Position numbers and translations under genes: made by a program. A stretch of 64,000 bases of DNA from Pseudovirgaria hyperparasitica (lineage: Eukaryota > Ascomycota > Dothideomycetes > Acrospermales > Acrospermaceae), in contig NW_022985575.1 in assembly GCF_010093815.1 (NCBI RefSeq), positions 124,001-188,000 on the forward strand. The letters run 5' to 3'. Positions 56,163 through 64,000 of this stretch are shown one piece after another (positions within the stretch are counted from its first letter, which is position 1; each line of letters starts with the position of its first letter). The notes beneath the pieces were generated by a model that searched no databases, was not told where the DNA came from, and saw nothing but the letters and a program-made list of their open reading frames with translations.

Positions 56163-59100
56163 TTATAGCGGCCTTAGGCACCGACGTACCCTAGCTTCTA
56201 CTAGGTATACCCCTAATACTAGTACGGTAGAAACGGCTATATAGCGGTATATCCTAGAATGATTAAACCCCCGTCTAATAAACGACGAATAACTAAGGGT
56301 ATATAACGCTATAGATAATAGAGATAGAGGGGACCCTACCCGGGGAGACCCTCCCGGATAAGATTAACTACTAGATAGTACGTATAGAGAGGGAAGTTAA
56401 GAAGGGAGAAACGGCCCTTCTTAGTATCTTCCGGAACCTTATCTAGAATATTAGAGAGCTTACCGTAGGAGTAAAATAGACGCCGGAATTAGACCTAGAA
56501 TCTAGACTAGATTATATAGAGGCTAGCCTATAGAGAATCTAGGAGGGCCTTACCTAGGGAAAACGCCCTAGCACGTAGGTATAGGTCGCCGCACCTATAA
56601 ACGGAATAGCTATATTAGCTAAAATACTAAGGGCACCTACGGACGGGGTATATAGTATATAAGTCGCTATCTAGAATAAAGAAGTACTTATATAAGTCTA
56701 GTAAGCGTCCCTAAAGGATATTATAAATAAGATTAATAAATAGAAAGGGATATAGTTAAATATAGTAGCCGCTAAACTTACTCTAGAAGATATAGTACTA
56801 ACTACTACTACTAATACGGCCTAGTAGACTATCTCGCGCGACCTAAACGCGATTAATAATATCTTCCCTAGCGCGTCCGTCCGTGTAACCACGTACCTAA
56901 TATAGATATATACCGTCTCCGTCTAAGGACACGTTATTAGAGAAGATAATATTAAGTAAATAGAGTAATCTAATAAACCGAAGTACCCCGGGATTAAGAT
57001 CGTAAAGGTGTAGTAGAAGAACGTCTAAGGGATTAAGATAAAATTAAAAAAGTACTCTACTATAATAGTAGAGCTTAGAGACCCCGCTCTCGCCTATAGA
57101 ATAATATAGGAGAGCTTTCTAGCTAAAGGAGAGCTACTTATAGTAGAACTATAGGATAGGGTATAGATAATAACGTAATACTTTAACTATTAGGGATATA
57201 GATATACTAGGTAGAGATACTCTTAGAAGACCGCCTATAGGTAGTATAAATAGGGCTATAATACTAAGGAATACCCTTATAAGACGTAGAGCGACGAGAC
57301 GCGAGATAGGGATACTACTAAGTACTCTAACTACGACGGGAAACATCTATTCTAGTTAATAACATATACGAAATATAAGTAGGTCGTAGAATATATTAAC
57401 GCGATAAAGATAAGAGAAGTAAGGTAGATATACTAAGCTATAAGGCCCTCGCTACCCTCGCCGCTATCCCTAACTTTACTTATAAATCTAGTAACTACCC
57501 CCCGAAGGGGAGAGGATAACGTATAATAGTATACTATATAGAGAAAGATAGGCCGACCCTAGGGTATACTTAAAGCCGCTACCGCGCGAGAATAATCACG
57601 CCTTAGCGCCACTAATATATAGACTCGAACTTTCCCTAGCACCTAATAAGGGTATAAGATATACTTATTATTATATAGGCGAACGTATAATATAAACGAG
57701 AAAACTAAGCGACGCTTCTAGAAGAAATAGGAGCTATAATAATAGCTATCTAGGAACTATATAAACACTACTAAACTAACAAGCTAATAATATACCTAGG
57801 ATACTATACTATCTACCCTACGGGCCCGGATAGGAGAGTTATATTTTATATATATAAGTTAATCCCGCTCTTAGAATAGTCTTATACCGAACGTAATAAC
57901 CTCTAGATAACGCTATATCTCTAGATAAGTATAGAGCCTATCTATATCTATAATATCTATAATTAATAGTAATCGCTTACGCTAGATAATATACTAGAGA
58001 GTACCACGACGCCGGGATAATATATCCTTCTAGGCGACTTTAATCTCTACCATAGATAGTAGGGAGGCCTAGCTATCGCGAGAGAAGAACTTAGAGTAAG
58101 GGAACTATATATATAGTACTATAACTTTCTATACCTTCTTATACCTATAGGGTAGATTACCTAGAGGAAATATAAATAGGACGAGGATAGGTCTACGCTC
58201 AACCTTACCCTCGCTACCGAGTATATTAGCTATAGAGTATAGTACTACCGCCCGAGCCGGATATAGACGGACTCCGACTATAAATATATAGAAACTATAA
58301 TAGACGTCTCTACTCTTAACGAATAACGTAGAAAATAGCTATAGAAGAATACTAATTAGAATAAATATCTAGAGGACCTAGAATCGGCGATTCTAGACCC
58401 CTCTATAGTCGACGTATCTAACGGTCTAGCTATAGATAAGGCCGTGTAAGTCCTCCTTTAAGTATACTAAGCTATAAGAGATAAACACGTGCTATACTAA
58501 ATATATAGACCCCTAGAAGCGAGGGGTATACCTTAAATACGAGAGTATAGAAGAGACGCCTATAGACTATATATACGTATATACTATATCCGGACGACCG
58601 AGGCGTAGGAAGAGTAGAAGAAAGTAGTATAATATCGTAATAGGGCCCTCTATAATAAATAACGAAAGTAATAGTATATAATTACTAATAAATATATACG
58701 GTAAGCCGTAGGGCTATAGCGTATAGTAAAGTAGGCTAAGGGTATAGACGCGCTGATACCGCCGCTACTAATGCCTCCCCTAATATACTAAGAGAGAATA
58801 TACTCTATAAGTCTAGAGAAGATGGAGATCTTACGTAAAGTTATATTCCCCCTCCCGGAGCTAGTAGACCTATTAGATATTAATAATACTAAATATCTAG
58901 ATATAATTAATATCCCCTAAGAGGTTACCGAGGAGAATATACTCGATACTATTAAAGTACTCCCGAATAATAAGGCATCCGGACTAGATAGAATACTAAA
59001 TAGATACCTTAAATATACTATACTAGCTACCCTACCGCTTATTAGTTATATATTTTAAGTATATATTAAGAATAGATACTACCCCTAAAGCTTCCGGGCT

Positions 59101-60941
59101 ATCTATACTATTATACTCCCGAAACTAGAGAAGAACTCTAACTCCCCAAAAGGATAGAGACTAATTACCCTCCTCTTCTATCTTAGAAAGATACTAGAGA
59201 CCACGATCGCGAAGAAGATAAGCGCCGTAGTATAGAAATATAACCTCCTTCTAGTAAACTAGAAGGCGAAGGCTAGAAGCTCTCTAATTACCGCTATCTA
59301 ATATATTCTTAAAGTTATCTAGACCGTATAGAAGTAGGGACGTATAGTAACGCTACTCTCCCTTAATATAGCCGGCGTATTCGATAAAGTAAACTACACG
59401 AGACTTATCTATAACTTATGGAAGAGGCGTATACCCGCGTAGATTACGCGGTTTATATAGTCCTTCCTCGCCAAAAGAGTTATCTAGATATATATCTCTA
59501 GATATTAAAGTAAGTACGAGAAGACGGCTTACGGTATTCTATAAGGAAGTACTATCTCCCTAATCCTATTTCTCTTCTTTACTATAGACCTTCTCTAGAG
59601 AATATAATATATAGAGGTAGTAGAGTACGTAGACGATATATACCTTCTAGCTATTAATAATAATACTAGCTAAATATATAGACGACTTAAATAAGACCAC
59701 GGGAGATGCGTCTAATAGATAAAGCGCTATAGAGTAAAGTTCACCCCCGAAAAGTACTAACTCATATACTTTATTAACTACTATAGGAAATAGACTACTA
59801 GGGAAGGCGAGTAATACTCTAGAATAGACGCCTTCGACGAACCGCCGATATAAAGTATATATATACTCGGCGTTATAATCGATAATAAGCTTAAATAGGG
59901 ACCATAGGTAGTATATACCGTTTCTAGGGCCCTCTAGATAGAAGCCGCTATATAATAGATTATAGCCTCTACGTAGGGAACCGCCCGGGATAAGGTACGC
60001 TAGCTATATATATCTATAGTACGACCCGCCTTTACGTACGGACACGAGTACTAGTATATAGCCCTTATATAGACTAGGCGAATAAAGCTTAAATCTATAT
60101 AGAACCGTATACTCCGTCTTATATTAGATATATATAAAGCTACTAATACGGTACTACTACGACGCGAGATAGATATTATAAGTATATATAACTTCTACTA
60201 GATATAGAGGGTGGTATACTTTACTAAATAATAAGTATAGGAACGTATAGAAAATATAGAATATACCTTCGCCGCGCTACGCGCGTAAGTTAGTATATAC
60301 TACTAAGTACTCTTATATATAGGCTAGACTTAACTACGGTATAAGTACCCGATAGAAATAGACTTAAACTAAGTAATATAAGAGATTAAGGATAACCTAG
60401 ATACCCTTCTAGACTAATAGAGTCTTTAAAAGCTTAAATAAAGTATATAGTTATAGATCTAAGATAAGTAGAAAGAGATACTCCGGGCCTAGTAGGCCTC
60501 CTAGTAGAATAGATATCTAGAGTAGATCCGAGAACCATAGAAGGAGCCGAGTAAATAGATATATAAAGGGCTTATAAAGGCCTAGATATCTATACTCCTC
60601 TAAGCCCGAACGGACGCTATAGAACTTCTATACTACCTCTATAAGAGAGGCGTCTCTAATATATCTCTATAGTATAAGGTGTGCGGCCGGAGAGGTATAA
60701 TACGTTACTATCTTATAATATACCCTAATCTTTACACGTAAAGGTAGAAGCTTATCTATATAATAAGAACCTCTAATATCGTATAATAGCTTAATAAGTA
60801 CCCTAAGAACGTCGCCCGGTAGATAATTATACACCTACTACTTCTCTAATTCTAGTAGACCTAGAAATATATATTAGAAGAGACCCGGTATACGCCGGTA
60901 GTAACCTAATATATACTAGAAGAACCCCGGGAGAACCCCGA

Positions 60942-60972
60942 TTATTAGTTAAGGGCAGCCCTTAACTAATAA
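60942..60972. repeat. 3' hairpin of LINE copy C
   Basis: Perfect 14-bp arms with CAG loop. Confidence 0.9.
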
Positions 60973-61192
60973 CCTCCGTATCTATACGTACTACCTAAGG
61001 GTAAAATAATAGTAATATAGGCTATAGGCTAATAGGTATACTCTATAGCTATATACTTAAGACGAAATAGAGGTTTAACAAGATATAGTTATAGATATAA
61101 GGAAGTTTTTCCCTATAGGGTTTCTTCTTATATAATAGCTTAGACTAGAGGAGGCATAGGCCTATAGAGTACTACTCTACCTAGTTATATAA

Positions 61193-61219
<27 letters not shown>

Positions 61220-61223
<4 letters not shown>

Positions 61224-61235
61224 CTAGATTATATA
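61220..61235 (+). repeat. Target-site duplication of LINE copy C, right
   Basis: TATACTAGATTATATA, identical to 55883-55898. The first base is ambiguous with the (ATT)n tail. Confidence 0.85.
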
Positions 61236-64000
61236 ATAATATTAAGGACGAAATCTCTAGAGAGAGAGAGACCGTTCTACCAACCTCTAGAAGTATATTA
61301 AGCTTATAGTCTAGATTAATAACTAACTATATAAGAGACGCTATAAGAAAAGAGGGAAGAAGGTCTTTTAACCCGTACTTAAATAAGATATAAGGAAGGG
61401 CTATATTAATAAAGCCCTAAACTACTTATATAAGGGATTCTATAATAGACCTATACCTATAGAACTTAGCACCTTATAGATAAAACATCTATCTAATAAA
61501 GAAAAGGAGTAACTAAAGAAGGAAGGTAAGTATCTCTACTATAAGGAAAAGGGACACTATATACGTGAATACCTAAAAAATAAGAATAAGAAAAATTAGA
61601 TTAAAGACCCGGTACTAAGATAAGGGAACTTCGCCGTAGAAAAGGAAGAAGTACCTTATATAGCTATGTTATAGACTAGTTATACTAATAATCTCTATTT
61701 TATATATAAGTTAGAGAAAGATAGTATAGATTAGTATCTAAAGAAAAGAAACGTCTTAATAGCTAGTAAATAACCCCTATCGCTTTATAAAAAAGTAGAA
61801 CTATAGAAACACTTAGAAGTAATAAGAAGACCTAAACTAACTAAAGAAATAGTACCTAAAGAAGTAATAATTAAAGAAAGTACTATAGAAGAGGATAGTA
61901 AGAAAGAAACCCTTACTATAGAGGAACTATATAATAAGTTAATAATAATATAAGACCCTATTACTTACTATATTATCTATTACTATAGAAAGTATATAGA
62001 TAAGAATAATAGAGACCCACCTAGAAGAGGCGTAGAAATCTAATTAGAAGATAACTAACTTATTTCACTCTATTACGAGGAACACGGTAAGACTTTCTAG
62101 GTTACTTATATCTATAATAACTATCTTCGCCACCTCTATAAGAAGTAAACCTAGAAATAGTTTCTATAACGGTATTAAAACCAAGTAATCCTAAAAGCCT
62201 TTAGAGACAAAGATATATAATAAAAACGAAATTTGCCCGGAGAACCAATACACCCAATGCCCGGACGTTACGTACCAAACTTATTTAATATCCAAGGCTA
62301 TTATATGGTATAACCTTCGAGTAGACTTAGATAAAATTAAGAAATAAGTTTAATCTATAATCTAACTTATATAAGAAATAGAATAAGAACTTAGTAAGCT
62401 ACGAAAAAACTAGGAAGGCCGGATATACTAAGAGAAATAGCTAAGCTAAAAAAAAAATCTCTCGTATCTATTAGTAGCTTAGATAATAAAACACGAATAT
62501 CTCTTAAAATTTAGCTCTATTAAAAATACTCTATTAAGGTACTAATTAATAGCGGAGTATAGTCTAATTTTATCTCTCTAACTATAGTAGATAAACTAAA
62601 AATACCCTATAATAGTAAAGAAGAACTATATAAACTATCCACGTTCAAAGGACTCAATATAGAATATACTAATAGAATAGTATACTTAGAAATAGAACCT
62701 CTGGATTTAGTCTTAATAGTAGGACACTAATAATTACGACTAGATATAGCGGAACTAGAATAATATAACTTAATCCTAGAAATACTATAGCTCGAAGAAG
62801 TTAACCCTACAATTAACTAGAAAACTAAGAAAATTATACCCTAGAGAACATTAAGACCCTTAGAAACTATTAAAGAAGAAGTAGAGATTAATAAACCTAT
62901 AAAGGCGCTAATAACTAGAAAGTCTATCTACTATATTCGGAAGCTTAACGATAAGTAAGGTAATATAAAGAGTAGACCCTTATATAAGAAATACGTAGTA
63001 TAATAAGGCACGCCTATAGATAAATAGATTTAAAAAATAAATAACGTACTTATACTAAAGGAATACTACTAATACTATATTATCTTTAAAGAAGAACTTA
63101 AGACGGGATTACTAAAGTATAGCCTATATAATTATATAATAATACTCTAACTAGAAATAGCACCTATATTTAAAAGTATATACTAACTTACCGAAAAATA
63201 ACTAGAGATAATATAATAATATATTAAGAAAATAGAAGTAAAGGGATATATCCGACCCTCTAAATTACCTATAGAATATCTAATACTCTTTATACTAAAA
63301 AAAAGATAGGAGCGAACGACCCTATATAGACTATTAATACTTAAATAATATTACTATTAAAAATAGATACCCTTTACCCTAAATTAATAAATTATAGAAC
63401 TAACTCGTAGAAGCTTAGTACTTTACTATAATAGACTTATAAGGAGCCTATAACCTTATATATATAGTAGAAGGAGATAAATAGAAAATAGCTTTTTAGA
63501 CTTAATACGGCTACTATAAATATCTAGTAATACTATTTAGGCTAACTAATATACTAGCTATATTCTAAGTACTAATTAATAATATACTAAGAGAATATCT
63601 CGACTACTTTATAATAGTCTACCTAGACGATATATTAATTTATTTAAGAAACCTATTAGAGTATAGAGAATACGTATATAAGGTACTTTAGAAATTACGG
63701 ATAGTAAATCTACTAGTAGAGTTAAAGAAGAGTATCTTCTATATATAGAAAGTTATATTTTTAGAATTTAAGATTATATCTAGAGAAATATAAATAGACC
63801 TAAAGAAAATTAAGACTATTAAAAACTAGAAGTAACCTAAGATAGTTAAGGAAATCTAAGGATTTACCGGATTCACGAACTTTTATAGAAAATTTATATA
63901 TAACTATTCTATAAAAACGGCTCTACTATATAAGCTTATAAAGAAAAATATAATATTTAAATAAGGACTAAAGTAAGAATAAGTATTTTAATAGTTAAAA
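61236..64000 (+). mobile_element. Gypsy-type LTR retrotransposon, right part (gag end, protease, reverse transcriptase)
   Basis: This continues the gag region interrupted at 55898 and runs off the window. In order: a degenerate zinc knuckle (61531-61572); a protease strand near 62545 reading Leu-Ile-Asn-Ser-Gly (the usual active-site Asp is now Asn); and a reverse transcriptase from about 63150 with the box Tyr-Leu-Asp-Asp (63620-63631), followed by GFTGFTNFYRKF-like text near 63855. The protease-then-reverse-transcriptase order and YLDD identify Ty3/Gypsy. Stops and Trp/Gln losses show RIP; integrase lies outside the window. Confidence 0.82.
61531..61572 (+). other. Destroyed CCHC zinc knuckle of Gypsy gag
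   Basis: Spacing x2, x4, x4 with KEKGH intact, but all three cysteine positions read Tyr (TAC/TAT), the expected G-to-A outcome from TGC/TGT. Confidence 0.75.

Larger units (their letters stand above)
55899..61219 (+). mobile_element. Full-length non-LTR (LINE) retrotransposon, copy C, RIP-inactivated
   Basis: 5.3 kb, collinear with copy B from first to last base and flanked by a 16-bp target-site duplication. Legible remnants are an endonuclease strand Leu-Gly-Asp-Phe-Asn (58030-58044), a reverse transcriptase region with GAFDKV-like text near 59360 and the active-site box Tyr-Val-Asp-Asp (59626-59637), an RNase H-like region, and a long (ATT)n tail (about 61193-61221). Stops are frequent in all frames. 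It is inserted in the gag region of a Gypsy element. Confidence 0.87.

Noticed and set aside
52985-57346. Short minus-strand open frames inside the LINE copies (52985-53200, 55913-56119, 57149-57346)
   Set aside because: They are antisense to the element and open only because RIP lowers stop density on that strand in one frame; composition is Ile/Leu/Tyr/Ser from TA-rich DNA.
49221-61235. CRISPR-like direct repeats in the repeat region
   Set aside because: The repeats are target-site duplications, element copies and hairpins, not regularly spaced short repeats, and the genome is eukaryotic.

Overview
This is nuclear DNA of a filamentous ascomycete (Pezizomycotina; a dothideomycete is my best guess, not proven). 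The signs are short GT-AG introns of about 47-81 nt, a medusa (MedA)-type developmental regulator, a GPI-type GH12 glucanase, a fungal DPP V-type secreted peptidase, and a sharp switch at about 42.6 kb from gene-bearing DNA to TA-saturated retroelement DNA whose reading frames are destroyed by C-to-T/G-to-A changes of the repeat-induced point mutation (RIP) kind.

Layout. 0-4.6 kb (all minus strand): the 5' end of a secreted cysteine-containing protein, an EMW1/TTC27-type TPR protein, and a Gly/Gln/Pro-rich glycine-zipper protein. 4.6-11 kb: a 6.4 kb gene-poor stretch upstream of the MedA-type regulator (11.0-13.3 kb, plus). 13.3-19.5 kb: a second gene-poor stretch, followed by a small Ser/Pro-rich protein and an F-box protein (minus). 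23.1-29.0 kb is a metabolic block: a carnitine acetyltransferase with both a mitochondrial presequence and a C-terminal peroxisomal AKL (minus), diverging from mitochondrial malate dehydrogenase (plus), then a class II aldolase/adducin protein (plus). 29.9-33.6 kb: a three-KH-domain RNA-binding protein (minus) diverging from an AYR1-like short-chain dehydrogenase (plus).

33.8-42.6 kb is the most interesting gene block. It holds a GPI-type GH12 endoglucanase (minus), a UDP-glucose 6-dehydrogenase (minus) and, diverging from the dehydrogenase, a cellulose-synthase-like family 2 glycosyltransferase (plus). A nucleotide-sugar enzyme, a processive beta-glycan synthase and a surface beta-glucanase side by side look like a small locus for a surface polysaccharide, reminiscent in logic of bacterial cellulose operons. 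This is inference from gene content.

42.6-64 kb is a repeat compartment: three copies of one non-LTR retrotransposon (one 5'-truncated and inverted, two of about 5.3 kb) plus a 5' fragment of a fourth, and a Gypsy LTR retrotransposon split by one of them. Target-site duplications let the nesting order be read. An intact secreted dipeptidyl-peptidase V gene (46.2-48.6 kb) sits as an island inside it. Most multi-exon models below were assembled by hand from splice signals and phase and close exactly in frame; none is supported by transcript data. No tRNA, rRNA or CRISPR array was recognised.
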